Source: Aldrovandia affinis (Eukaryota; Chordata; Actinopteri; Notacanthiformes; Halosauridae). Taken from it: DNA of 64,000 nt. The notes beneath the pieces are model-generated. The model did not search any database. It saw only the letters and a program-made list of their open reading frames with translations, and was not told the DNA's origin. This document shows positions 23,130 through 35,545 of the stretch, one piece after another. Positions within the stretch are counted from its first letter, which is position 1, and each line of letters begins with the position of its first letter. The stretch is taken from the NCBI GenBank assembly GCA_029706075.1, contig JAINUG010000011.1:8933001-8997000 (forward strand). The letters run 5' to 3'. The position numbers were made by a program, and so were the translations under genes.

Positions 23130-23800
23130 CTTATGTCCCTTTCACACCTACCCTGTTTGGTCCGTTTTAATCGAACCATGGTGCATTTACTCCGTTAGTC
23201 CGGTTCGTTTGTAGAGGTGGGAACACGCATTCGAACTCTGGTGCGGACCAAACAATCGAACCATGGTCCTCCCGAAAAGTCAGGACTTGGTCCGGTTCCA
23301 AGTGAACCACAGTTTGGTTCATTACATGTGTGAGCGTAATGGGACTTAATATAGGACCTAATATAGGAAGCAGACCAAAATACAGTGCATTGTGGGTTGA
23401 AAGCGGATGTTGACACTTTTGTATGTCTCCTCTGAATTGTGTGAAGCAATAAGCCTACATTGTTCACACGTCTCGAGATGTGCTCACACGTTGCCGCTGT
23501 TCTTATTTGGTTGGAACACCAAATCATAATTTTGAAAGCGGTGATCGCAATCACAATACGCTGCTGTTGCTCCATGTTGTCCGCGACCAGAAAGTGATTT
23601 TCCCACCATTCATCTGTTCTGTCCAATAGATGAACGACCTATACGACCGCGTGTCATTTGTTTACAAATTTTGGTTAGCTTAACACAGGACCATGTGAAC
23701 ACTAACCGGAACTAATGAAAAATGCAACAACGTAGCAACTTGCTCTTGAATCGGACCAAATCTATCGAACTATAGATGTCAAAGCGACATTATAGATAAC
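23130..23800. mobile_element. Non-autonomous DNA transposon (TTTCACACCT type)
   Basis: Left part TTTCACACCTACCCTGTTTG and repeated GGTCCG/CGGACC, GGTTCG/CGAACC blocks give extended, diverged inverted repeats between 23140-23300 and 23695-23790. No transposase. The 143-residue ORF on the - strand (23195-23626) is a by-product of the repeat. Confidence 0.5.
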
Positions 23801-26689
23801 CTGCCCAGTACATGGTAAAATTACAGACCGCTTCCCTGACAACATATCCATGCAGGTTTATTACTCATTCATGTTCATGCTACCCTCAATAAAACCTGCT
23901 GTTTGCCATGCTGAAAGCTCTGGGCGAGTTTTTAAGTACAAAATTGTTCTGTATGTACTAGATACATACCCGTGATGCACAATTCAAACATTGCTGTGGC
24001 TGTTAGCTTTCAACATCTCTGTATTTATTGCTACATGCAACATGCTCCTCATTCAAGATGCCACATCCTCTGATGTATACATACAAAGTTATATATTAGA
24101 GGGAACTGTAATCGGCTTGGCCATATGGGACAACACATCTCCTGGAGAGACACTGGAATTATCCGCTCATTAATTCCATTTCCGGTGTTAAAAAGTGAAA
24201 TGACACCAACAGGTTCTAGAACACAGACTAAGAAATAATTAGCCTTCATTTTTTGGTTTCTTTCACACATTACTTCACTAAGTATTTAGTCAACTGCTGT
24301 AGGTTTGATTGACATGATTATAACCCCACTCAGGAGAATCTGCATCTGGTTCTAAATGTGAATCCAATCTTCAATCAAACATGAAAGAGTCGCTTTTTTA
24401 TGCACGTTTATTGAGGATGGTGCTTTCTGCGAGGAAAAACACATCCCAAGATTGAGGAAACTACCCAACTAATGTGAACAAGGGGATCAGTTTTAAGTCC
24501 CATTGTATAACTTTGGCATGATGAATGTGAAGGCTTTACACTTCAAGCCATGTGTCCTCCCAAACTTTAATTTGAAATGTACTCCCTTGAGCTTGAGTTA
24601 TAAAAATGAAAATCACGCTTCGTACATACTTCAAGTATGGGAGCTAATACTCAAGAGACAAAATAGCTTTTTGGGGTCATTATTTCAGACAGTCTGCCTG
24701 TGGCCTGCAAATAGAATACATTTTCAGCTCAGATGGTGAGAACAGAATAAGCAAAGATCAATTATAGGTTCTGGAAGAAGCAAGACATCATTTACACAGT
24801 TGGTTTCTCCCACTGGACATTGGAGGTTATCCCACAGAATTGATTGCTTTTTTATGAAGATAACAGAGTGGCAGCTGATTCCTCGATTTTAGTTTATTTT
24901 CCATATGCCTGAAGAGAAAAACCTAGATTTATTTGGATTGATTGTTATATTTTGCAACACATACAGTATGTCACACCCAGAAAATTAGGGTCTTATTTAG
25001 AGTCTCTTCTTTTCCTCTTTCCTCTGTGAGAAATATATAAAAATCTTTCTATGCAATAATGATATCAAAGTTGTTCGGTTCACCTTTCAGTCTTTTTCAG
25101 GGATCTAAAAATGCTTTGCAATGAGTGGAGGGTAAACTCACCTCCAACCCCCATCAATGCATAGCACTCTCCTGGGAGATGAATGGCAGCCATTTTGTAC
25201 TAGAATGCTCACCACACATTATTGTGGGGCGGGAGAGAGGAGAGTGGGGCATTATCTCAAGCCTGTCCCACATATTTGCTCTTCAATTTATTTTGCCGGA
25301 ATAACCACCACATACTACATTTTAAAAAGGTGAGAAATAAATGAAATTATGATAGTGATTATTAGTATCATTGCTGATATTAACACAATAATTACATTCT
25401 GTGAAGTATTGCAGCAAAAACGTTGGACTGGTATCCGGCAGCACAAGAAAAACTAATAGTCCCACAGTGCCATCTAATGGTACTATTTAGTAAACACATT
25501 TGGTTTATAACTAGTCAGGCTCAGGGCCAGAACATTGGCCAAGTAGGATCCAATGACTGTGGCTGCTGTCTGCAGCTTTTCAGTTTAACTGCGCTCAGTT
25601 AAAAATTATTAGCATGTGCATTTGGTAAAAAATAGTTTCTTCAGTCAAGAGAAAATGTATAGGTAACATGATCAGGCAGTCAAAATATCTCCTTCCTCAA
25701 TTTAAAGCTTTTCATACCTTCCAGCCACCACATACCAAGTCTTTCTCAGTTCTGTGTAAAGGTGTTTGGCAATAATTATTCAAATGTTACATTTTATTAT
25801 ATGAGCTTTTTGAAAAGCAGATGTACCTACCCCAGAGTGAATTCACTGGCATAATGCTTAATTTAGTACTCAAGAACAAAGAAAACAAATTTTATATTAT
25901 TTAAAAAAGCATGTGAAGATTTAGAAAACATCAAACATAAAGGCTTGATAATGCACACATAATGTTCTGACACCAAATATGTAACATTCAAAGAACAGCA
26001 CTATACCACCACAATACTATTCAACATTAGTCAGATTCTGGTACATCTGATTTTCTTTTTTCTTCAGCTGTGTTCACAATTGACTACTTGAGTTTAAAGA
26101 CTGTTCAACTACAAATGTTGCAGTTTGGTTCTGTGCTTCTTTGAAGCATTTTGGGAAAAATAAAAATAAAAAAATATTTTATACAGTACAGTGGTTAAAA
26201 TTTCATCCAAACAACAGTTTTCCAGATCATAGATAAAAAACTGATTTGGTATTCATTGAGGATCATTTAAATTCACATGTTCTACGTAAATGCATTCTGT
26301 TCAGGTTGAAAGGCATTTCTAGGTAAGTCAGTCATAACACCATGTGGACAATAGCAGCTTGTGGATGGTTACCATAACAAACTTCAAGTGGTCGGTGCAT
26401 TGTGATGTCATTCTGAAAGAGACCAATCACTCTTCATTAGGAGTCCTTGCTCTACCTCCTCACAAACAGTCAATCCAGGGCACAAATCCATATTTAAATG
26501 CAAATCAACTTATTCTTGATTTGCTTATGATGACAATTACCTCATGAAAGGTTTTCTGAAAAGCAAAATACCCCTTGGTATTGATCCATAATCCACTAAG
26601 AAAACAAAGGATGACTATGAGTATGTTCCCTAATGAAATGAGTTGGAACATCAAGTTGTATTATATAAATATGTATTTTTACACACAAC
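23801..26689. other. No gene seen
   Basis: AT-rich, mostly unique-looking sequence. No splice-consistent exon series, RNA gene or clear repeat was recognised. Confidence 0.4.
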
Positions 26690-27560
26690 TAAGTAAGAAC
26701 ACAATAACATAAGAATACATAATGACAAGAATGGGCCATTTAGCCCATCTAGGCTCGTCATGTTCTAATCTAAAGAGTGTCTAGTACTGCATCAAGCCTG
26801 GACTTCAATAGTCCAAGTGTTTCTGCCTCTACTACCTGACCTGGAAAGCTGTTCCAGGCATTGACAATTGTTTGTGTAAAAAATTGAAGGAAGGAAGTCG
26901 ACAGGACATTCGCTGCACACAGGAGTGGCTCTGTAGTACCGGGTTATGGTCGACGGCCTGGCGAATGCCGTCTCAGAGGAGACGATACTTCGCCTTCGTC
27001 ACTACCGGTCACAGGGCTACAGCAGCAAACTCACATTACGAGGGGGGGATTGACTTGAAAATAGCGGGTGTAATTGGCTACCAAATTGGGAGAAAATGGG
27101 AGATTTTTTTTTCAACAAAAACATTTAAATAACTCATTTACTGGCCTTTAACCCACGTTAGTGGTAGTTCACTTTGTTAATCCCTTTTAGGAATTTAATA
27201 AACCTCAATCAAATCCCCCATAAGTCTCCCCCCTTAGCTTTGCCTAGCTTCAAAAGATTGAGTGCCTTAAGTCTATCCTCATAATTTATACCTTTCATAC
27301 CAGGTACCAACTTAGTTGGCTGTCCTTGAACTTTTTCCTTGAAGCCCAAGAGCTTCTATATCTTTCTTGTTGTGTGACGCCTAGAATTGCACACAGTACT
27401 CTAAGTGAGGTCTGACAAAGGCATTATATCATATTAATATAACCTCCTCCTTTGATTTATACTCAACACTTTTTGCTATGTATCCTAGCATCCTGTTGGC
27501 CTTTTTCAGTACTGTAGCGCACTGCTTAGATGCAGATAGACTTTGATCAAGTACAATTCT
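26690..27560 (-). mobile_element. CR1/L2-type LINE 3' part, split by a SINE
   Basis: On the - strand, starting near 27520, broken frames resemble the carboxy end of a CR1-clade ORF2 (NRMLGYIA-like, YKSKE, VRPHLEYCVQF-like, KDIEAL), then the last conserved block and a 3' UTR ending near 26690. 26878-27125 is a later SINE insertion. Heavily mutated. Confidence 0.65.
26878..27125 (+). mobile_element. tRNA-derived SINE, copy 1
   Basis: It ends in the motif TAATTGGCTACCAAATTGGG followed by AGAAAA and T/A-rich sequence. The same tail occurs inverted at 55851-56148 and 62628-62870. Confidence 0.6.
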
Positions 27561-30205
27561 AATTAGAATTTTTCTAATTGAAAATCTAATCTCTTGGACT
27601 GTGAGACCTATAGTCTGGGTGCTTTACAAAATGCAATGAAATAAACCTGAAGCTATACCTGGTAATGATTACTCAACAAATTAATTTCTTGATTGATATA
27701 TATATATGTATATGGATGTATCCCCATAACATAAAGATAACACATTTAATTAAAGGAATACATTGCAAAACATCACAAGCTTTGAACTACACCTGCAATA
27801 ACGGATTATGGAAAACTTCTTCAAATCGGTGCATTTTCATCAGTGATCAGTATCTGCCATTAACGCAGTGCCGATTATCTTATCAAATGGGCTGAAAGCA
27901 ACTGTTTAAAGTAGACAATTCAGCCTAATTATTTCCAGAACAAAACATTCACTTCAACCTCATTTGCCCAACAATTTTATTGTCTAATTTCAAAATCACT
28001 CCATCGCCTCAGTTGGGGAAATGCAGTTTCTTTTTTTCCAGTTTCTTTTTTTCTGTTTTCACTTTCTGCCATGGCAATACAAAAATTAAAATATTTTTTA
28101 TTTGCTGTATTAGCGGTTTGTTTAAATATTTTCTGTTGATATTCAAGTGCAGGAGGGAACTCGGGACACACATGCAGTAATATGATACAATACAAATCAA
28201 ATCATGTATACCAAGAATTCTAGAGCCAATTTATGGCTGTAAATGTCAGAGCCCCCCTCCACTAAGATTCCCTTTCCTTTTATTTAGAAAATTCCACCTC
28301 CAAAAGGTACACTTTAGTTATAAAAACTCCATAAAATTAAGGCAGACCATTTATTCACATCCTGACCTCAATCCCCTTGGTTTCCCTTACAACCTAACCC
28401 ACTCCCTGTAGCAGGCGAAGCAGGTAAGTGCACCAAGGTACAAACCTGCTTAACCCACGTAGGCACACTGGACTCTACACAGCACGCTTCCCAATTGTCA
28501 AACACTTGAAGGCAGGGGATTACACACACTAATCCCCTGCATTACCCATTGCTGGCTATCCTACCCAACCACTCCCATAGCTCCCGCTGCCTCCTTGTTT
28601 TCCCCGTTCTCCAGCACTTGGGGCCCTCACTTACACCCACAGGCACATACACACACAAGCTACATTTGAAAAAGAAAATAAACCACATGGGGGAGGTTGC
28701 ATCAGGCTGCGCCACTCCTGCCAGCCCTAGCTCCCCCTGAAATAAAAAACAAAAAAACTGATTCTCCAGTGTAATTTTCCAGCCTAACTCAACAGCGTGT
28801 CCTCTCCCTCTCCGGTCACGACCTGATCTGTTCTGGCAATGGCTGGGCACCCTTTCCCATCTGGCCATGTACCCCGTGCCGGCTCTGTACTCCATTGCTA
28901 GAGGGAGAGTGACTGCTTCTGAGAACCAGCGATTTTGCCGTATTACACCCGCGCGCACATTCAGCGTGGTTAGGCACTTCCCTGTCTGGGTGGAGTGGAG
29001 CTCCAATGTTCGCCAATTCTCCATCGCAGATTTCCACCCGCCTCGTCATCACGACTTACTCACTGTTGTCTTCCTCCAGGGTCCAGCACCGCTGCTCTTC
29101 CTCATTGCTCGTCACCATTGCACACACTTGTAGTTTTTTTTAAAACGAACAAAAGAAGACAAAAAAATTAAGACATGTACAATCACCACTGCCCATACTA
29201 ATTGCACCTCCATGCTATCTTGGCAGGGAAATTAACACGATTTCCACCAGGAGCTTTCTTCCGCTCCCCACTAGCACCACACGCACAAAACAACATTCTC
29301 TTGTTCACTTCAGTTTTTCCCTACCTGTCTTTTTATCTTTTTTTGTACCTACATTTATTCCATAGTAACGCCCCCCTTTCCCATAGTAATGCCACCCTCC
29401 TTTAAAATTCCATTATTGTGTGGTGTTGATCTTGTAATGGAGGACTGGGAGCAAGCCTTGATCAGAATATAATTCTAATGATAATTATAATTATAAATGG
29501 TAATCAGTATAATTATAATTCATTCGCTTTTGGTGAGGTCTCTAAACAGCTGGATTGGCAGATTGATAAAATTATCACCAGGTTGATTGACAGAAGGGCC
29601 AGATTTTCAGTAGTTTGATTGACACCTGTCAGAAATTGATAGTTATACAGAAAAACCAAGCCACTTTTCAAAGTGAAATTAAAAAGCCTATATTAGTGTC
29701 AGAACAGTGAATTGAATAAAAATGGTCTATTCTCTGAATCCAGTAGCCTTAACAGTCAAACGCCCTTGTTTAAAGTTCAGCACTCTGAATACTGAACACA
29801 AGTGGTATTACATGTTAAAACCCCCTCACTTATCCTACATGTAAAATATATTTATTCGATTTAATATAATAATTACTACACAGGATACCAATTATCAATT
29901 AAATCTCCGAATATGTTGATCGGCAGAGAAAACTGGTGGATCAACCTTCATCAAAATATAAAACTCACAATTCAATTCAAATTAACAGCTGCTTTATTCA
30001 GTTACAACAGTTAGACATTCAATGTCCAAAACATTCAACGTCCAATCTACAGATGTAGGTTCAACTACCTAAACAAATATTAAATTCCAGACATAAAATT
30101 AACATGTAACAATCACAAAAGAGATGAAATGGAAGAAAATGATACCAAACCAAGCTTGTCTCTCTCCAAGTACAAACACACGCAGGCAAGGTGTTAGCTG
30201 GCACC
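27561..30205. other. No gene seen; possible LTR-like patches
   Basis: 28400-29400 is GC-richer, begins with a TGTAGC-type motif at 28407 and has an AATAAA signal on the - strand near 29357. It may be a solo LTR, but no matching end or target duplication was found. The 160-residue - strand ORF at 28542-29024 has no recognisable domain. Confidence 0.35.
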
Positions 30206-30281
30206 AGGGGGGTATTTCACGAAGCTGGCTAAGAAAATCTGGGCTTACTAAAATAAACCTGACTTGAGTTAGCGGGCTTAT

Positions 30282-30313
30282 CAGGGGTCGGCAACCTTTG
30301 CCTAGAGCCATTT
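30282..30313 (+). mobile_element. hAT terminal tip
   Basis: CAGGGGTCGGCAACCTTT followed by AGAGCCATTT matches the right end of the hAT element in snrpg intron 2. Only about 32 bp are present. Confidence 0.5.
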
Positions 30314-30469
30314 CCGTTTTTCACGAAACTAGATTGCGGCTCAAGAGGTGAAGCTAATCCAAGCCTGATGAAAGCCATTGGTTTGGGCAATCGCATGCGT
30401 GCGCATTCATGAACTATTTAAACAGCCCGTGTAAGTGAATGTAGATTGAAACATTCAATTAGACAGAAA

Positions 30470-30960
30470 TGGCAAAAGAACATGCAGTGGCGTTTACCGC
30501 GAGGGAGCAGCAACTAATCATGGAATATTATGAAGTCAATCATCACTAAAAAAGGCAACACCACCATCATTAACAAAGCGAGACACACAGCCTGTACTAG
30601 TCTGTCATGGTAAAGTCTTGTTTTTACAAATCATTTCTAACTCCTATACTGAAAACCCCAAACTGTGCATAACATGTAGCTACTGCACTTTGCCTTTGTA
30701 GGGCAGCATAGGCCTATAGGGTATTGGACTATATAAGCCAATAATATTTTGTACATGTAGCCTACTGTGAAATAGCCTAATCTCAACCTTTTAAAATTGT
30801 AGCAAACAGAAAAAAGGCAGATGTCCAGCTTACTGGTGGAGGGCCAGCACCAGACCCCTTCACTCCAGCAGAGGAGCTGGCACTGTTGTTTAACCCGGTC
30901 AGCCTCTCATGGACGGGATAGAGTGGGGCACGTCCTCTGAGACGGTCGACCCCAGTCTGG
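30470..30960 (+). pseudogene. Harbinger Myb-like DNA-binding protein remnant
   Basis: The coding start at about 30469 gives a peptide with VAFTAREQQLIMEYY, similar to the Myb/SANT-like domain of Harbinger-encoded partners, then an early stop. A second coding stretch near 30800-30900 (ADVQLTGGGPAPDPFTPAEE) is characteristic of the same protein and lies after an intron-like gap. The protein normally delivers the nuclease to the transposon ends. Here it is broken. Confidence 0.6.
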
Positions 30961-32099
30961 TTAGTGCATATATTAAAGGTAGGTCCATATGAAGGTTGAT
31001 TCCATTAACACACTTTGTATAGGCTATATAACTTTTATTTTATGAGCTAAATTTCACTTAAATGTAATTTAATTTACAGTGACAGATAATGCAGTGTTTT
31101 TGAGGGACCCTCCACTCAGAGATGTGAGTATATTGCAGTTAATATAACAGGACCTTCACTTTGTCTTAACATGCTGAAATACAGTGTGAATGTTGGCAGT
31201 ATTCAAACCATGCAGTTATGCATAGCAGGAGACAGAGACTCAAGAGGAGGAGACCCTCACAACCTCGGAGATTGTGGAGGTAAACCATTGCACAGAAAAT
31301 GCTTCACTAATTGCTCTTGGTGATGTAGCCTAATGTGGTTCTAAAAGACTGATTTGGTTATAGGATGGAGACCCAGGCCCATCCACGAGAAGGCCAACCT
31401 CCAGTCCTGGGGACAAACAAGTGAGTAGCCTATAACCAATGTGCAAATATACCTTATGCCTCATGTTTTGCAGCAACACTCATACATGTGACCTTATGCC
31501 TTACAGGGGGAAGACATTAAAAAGGTATATAAGAGATTGAGACACGCCAGCAGGAAATTATATTTTCTAGTATAGAAAATTGAAGATGAGGAAATTGGAG
31601 CTGGAAATAAAGAAGTTGGAAAAGGATGTAAGAGTGTTAGGCTTTTTGGAAGTAATTCAGTCCAATGTTCTGCAATTCAAGACTTTTCATTCTCAAATGT
31701 ATGTTCTTTTACGCATTCTTCCAACATATGTATATAGTGGGGTTTTTTTATAACTAATTTAAAAAACAATATTCTGACAAATTACCAACCATTGATTTAT
31801 TTATCACATTAAAACAAAGAAATTAATTCTGACTTTATCCACTGAGTCAAACTTTTTTTTGCAGTAACATGCAAATTAGCGCATATTTAATGAATACCTC
31901 ATTTGCATATTTTAATAAAAAATAAATTCACTCATAATACAAAAATATCTTGTATTTGTGTGTGTATTCAACTGGTCAATTTTCATTCCGATAGGAGGAA
32001 AGGATATTTTATTTCCTATTTATTTAGTACCTCCCCTTAACAAGACAAAACAAAAGTGGAAGATAAGAAATAACTTATTGGAAGTGATTCATTGCAATT

Positions 32100-33630
32100 A
32101 GATCACGCTGAACTCTGCCATTTCTGTGGTCCAAATGCATGGGATTGAGCGGCGGCATCTCTTCCATGGGTTCCAGTGGGGGGTCCCTCTCCCTCCTCAG
32201 TTTGGCCACATTGTGCAGCACTGCACATTGTGCACACTGCACAGGCAACAATAATGTTGCATGCTCTGTCTGGAGCCACCCTGAGATGACGCAGGCATTT
32301 AAAGTGGGACTTTATCTGCCCAAATGCCATCTCAATGTGGCCTCTGGTAGAGGAGTGTGCCCTGTTGTAATTCATCTGTGGCACAGTAGTTGGGTCTGGG
32401 TAGAGTGTCATGAGATATGGTTGGCAGGCCCCTATAGGGATATTTCCCGTATAGGGTATAGAAGAGGGAATGTTAGATAATTCAAATGGGCTATAGGCAT
32501 CCTGTGGTCATTCTTTATAAAAGTTCAGGCCACTTCGCCTATCCTAGATACTTCTTATATATATATTGTGGCATCCCAATGGGCTGCACTAGGAAATGGC
32601 TGCCTGGCCTACAACACATGGGAGCCAGGAAACACTACATTTCCCAGCAGCCTCCAGAAACACCTGAGCCGAGTGAAAGTAACGGGACTAACGACCAGCT
32701 GAAGGCCATTTCAAGGCCTATTTAAAGGGCTGATTCCCACTACACTGGGAGAGGAGTAGGAACGTGTTGGTGAAGGAGTTGCTGTGTGAGTATTTGGAGA
32801 GAAAGAACCTGTGAAGTCGTTGACTAGCCAGGATTTGGAAAGAGTGTTTTGGAGTGGATTGTTTGTGAATGAATTTGGATTGTTTTGAGGACCCCCCTTT
32901 GGATATTGATTACGGACTGGATTGCGGACTTGGACTTGGATTTGGAATTGGAACGGACATTGACAACGAGAAGGATTGCGGACTTTATGTGTTTGTATTC
33001 CCCCGAAGACCCCACCCTGTGTTTTGTGTTTGTCAAGAATTGTTTAATAAATTATCATTTTGTTTTTGAATACTGCCTCCTCCTGGTTCTTAAACTTGCC
33101 TACGCCCTCTGCAAGGTCCGTGAGTGTCGCCCAACCCCTGGGGACACCACAATATGTATATATTTTAAATATCATATTCATTATGAAAGTGGCTTCTGTA
33201 GCCTACAAAAGGTGGATTTTAGTTAAACCTTAAGCCTACCTTGTGCAAGCCTCTGGGCAAATGTGGACGTTCTAAAGATGCGCGAGTCATGGGCCGAGCC
33301 TGGGCATTTGGCCACTATGTTGGTCAGTATGCAATCAGAATTGCAGATCATCTATAGAAATTGTGAAATAATTACCATGTAGCCAGATAGCTGTGGTACA
33401 ATTAACAGCGCAAAAAGTTATCGGTCTTGTGCATGCATAGGCTAAAGGTTAGTGCGTAGGCTATTTGGTTATGCTGACAGTGCATGTATGGTAGCCTGAA
33501 CCCATTTGGCTACCTGTACATTGATGCTGTGGAAATATTTCCGATTGATATAATCTCCCTTAAGAGGTCCTGGGGGTGAATTTATCCGGACATGGGTGCA
33601 GTCCACAGCACCAATAACGTTTGGGAACCC
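32100..33630 (-). pseudogene. HARBI1-like transposase, split exons
   Basis: DDE nuclease of the Harbinger element. Exon-like segments on the - strand: about 33630-33490 with the first Asp block (NVIGAVDCTHVRI); 33355-33240 with NIVAKCPGSAHDSRIF (second Asp block); and 32430-32100 with NYNRAHSSTRGHIEMAFGQI, which holds the third acidic residue, ending in DRACNIIVACAV and a one-base frameshift. The amino-terminal part is missing. A solo LTR occupies the gap between the second and third segments. Confidence 0.8.
32567..33151 (+). repeat. Solo LTR inside the Harbinger transposase gene
   Basis: 585 bp, TGTGGCATCCC at left and GGGGACACCACA at right (imperfect inverted ends), AATAAA at about 33047, flanked by ATAT on both sides. 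The ATAT duplication is weak evidence in AT-rich DNA. Confidence 0.6.
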
Positions 33631-33796
33631 TAATATGAAAAACATTTATATGAAAAATTTGTCATTTCTACTTCCCAGACATGAAAGCGCTATAAATAAA
33701 TACAAACTATTAAATAGATTACTTGCAATTCTGAAAAACCTGCTTGATGTGCAAGCACTACCCCTTGGTGGCCAGGAAATATAATAAAGACATTTA

Positions 33797-34085
33797 GGGC
33801 CCTATTTTCGTGCCAGCGCTAAGCGGCGTTATCCTGTTATGCTGGCGAATTGCCAGTTTCGTCTGTTGCAAACGGAATATTTCCTGTCTCCGCCGAGTTT
33901 GGCAATTTCGTGGTGCGCAATGAAGGCGTTTGTGCGACTATGGGTTGGGCAGCGCAATAGGGGGTGTGACAGTGAAAACAGTCAGCGCTATGCAAGTTTG
34001 GTGTCAAATAATGAGTTTGTGTTAACGTCCAACTAGACCACCTCTTAGCGCAAACGCAATTTGGTGACTTTATTGATGCGCACAT
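33797..34085. mobile_element. MITE-like fragment (GGGCCCTATTTTCGTGCCAG end)
   Basis: The left end resembles a common fish DNA-transposon terminus, and the interior is rich in GCGC-type motifs. No right end. Confidence 0.35.
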
Positions 34086-34111
34086 ATGAACATAAGGTTA
34101 TCTGAAATCAC

Positions 34112-34400
34112 ATGAGAATCCATCCATCCATCCATCCATCCATCCAATCACATTCCTGGTCAGAATCCCAGCATTGTTCCAGGCGAGAGGCAGGAATACA
34201 CCCTGGACATCGCCAATTCGCAGGGCACACACACCATTCACTCACACACTCATTACGGGCAATTTACTCTCCCCAATTAGCCTGCATGTCTTTGGACTGT
34301 GGGAAGAAACCGTACCCGGAGGAAACCCACGCGGACACGGGGAGAACATGCAAACTCCGCACAGAAAGGCCCCGGCCTCGAACCCGAGAGAGAAGCTATC
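34112..34400 (-). mobile_element. LINE 3' UTR with TCCA microsatellite
   Basis: A (TCCA)n run at 34115-34145 is followed by a very common fish repeat block (GCCTGCATGTCTTTGGACTG, CACGCGGACACGGGGAGAAC). In the - strand sense the microsatellite is the tail of a LINE 3' UTR. Confidence 0.55.
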
Positions 34401-34434
34401 CACTTGCCATCACATGAGAATGTTTTTGAATATT

Positions 34435-35545
34435 GTGAGGTGGTAGCTCAGAGAAGCTTTGTAATTTTGGCGTGGTCTGATTTGATCTCAATTTCATCAA
34501 CTTAACACACACTTACTCCAAAGTGTTTGATATTTTTATTTGAAGGACAATCACAGCTACATGTATATGCCATCAATAGTTTGGTCAGTATCATATGCAG
34601 CTTATAAATAGATCTACAAACACACAAGTTATAAATTTTTCTGCCGTCACAAATGTTGTGAAAGCTCACACTAAACTATAGTGACGAATTGTTTTGCCAA
34701 TATGCGTTTGTTCATCAAGGTCTTGGTTATGTAAGGATGCCAAAATAGTTCAGAACATCTGAGATCTAAATAGCTAAAAACCTGTTTTTATCAGAACTGG
34801 TCAAATTTATTTCAGGCTGTGGGAGGGCTATATGCTAATATCCTGAATATTCATGATCCACACCTGAGGCTTGTCCACACCTGTAAGATCTGTCAGATGG
34901 ACCATCTCTCTCTCAAAGGCCATCAGACAAAGAGAAAAGCCATCAGAGTAAGCAATAGTCAGTGGGCCATGCAGAAGACAGAAAAAAGAAGTTTTTTTTC
35001 ATTTGGGAAGATTCATTGAAAACATCACAAACTAGGCTATATAAAAAAAATTCTAAATTAAAACACGGTGAAACATTAAAACATCAATTTTTTACAGTCT
35101 TTGGTGCCACTTCTCAAAACAGTTTCTGGTCAACTGTAGACACAAGGGAACATCACAAACCTTGCACTCCCATGGAGTGCACTGTTGTTTCCCCGACATC
35201 TTGCAGAGTACGCATTTCTTGCGACCAACAGAAGCCAGTTTGCCAACATCCAGAGTCTGTTTGGCAGTGGGCACAGGCACATGATCAAAAGTAGATCAAA
35301 AGTAGCCCGTTTTCTGGGTTTAAGATGTTTATTTATTGTTAAACGTCTGTAGGAAAATGAAAGCAAAATCTGTGTCTTCGCAGACACGGAAAGACATAAA
35401 CAAAACAAACCAAAATATCCAACGATCAGGAACAAACAAAGCAAAGTAAAACGGTAAATCCAAAACGTATCCAAAAACTCTGTATAAACTAAACGCTGGG
35501 AATCTAAACAATAACAAGCACACGAACTAACAGGTAACGTTTACC
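34435..35545 (-). mobile_element. piggyBac-like element, truncated copy 1
   Basis: It matches 44500-45620 in inverted orientation over about 1.1 kb. On the - strand (35280-35095) it encodes the cysteine-rich carboxy domain of a piggyBac-type transposase: KKCVLCKMSGKQQC, CKVCDVPLC and CFEKWH. Next to it is the same LTR-like AATAAATAAACATC stretch as in copy 2. The terminal CCCCCTGAGGTC repeat is decayed (GAGGTGGTAGC near 34440) and the tandem array is absent. Confidence 0.75.

Larger units (their letters stand above)
30206..33640. mobile_element. Harbinger transposon, decayed and interrupted
   Basis: The left end GGGGGTATTTCACGAAGCTG is a typical fish Harbinger terminus. It contains the two genes expected in this superfamily in convergent orientation: a Myb-like protein on + (about 30470-30960) and a HARBI1-like nuclease on - (32100-33630). 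The right terminus was not found. Confidence 0.75.

Noticed and set aside
23195-23626. 143-residue ORF on the - strand
   Set aside because: It lies inside a MITE-like repeat with inverted blocks and has no domain.
28542-29024. 160-residue ORF on the - strand
   Set aside because: No recognisable domain, low-complexity stretches, no splice context; more likely part of a repeat.
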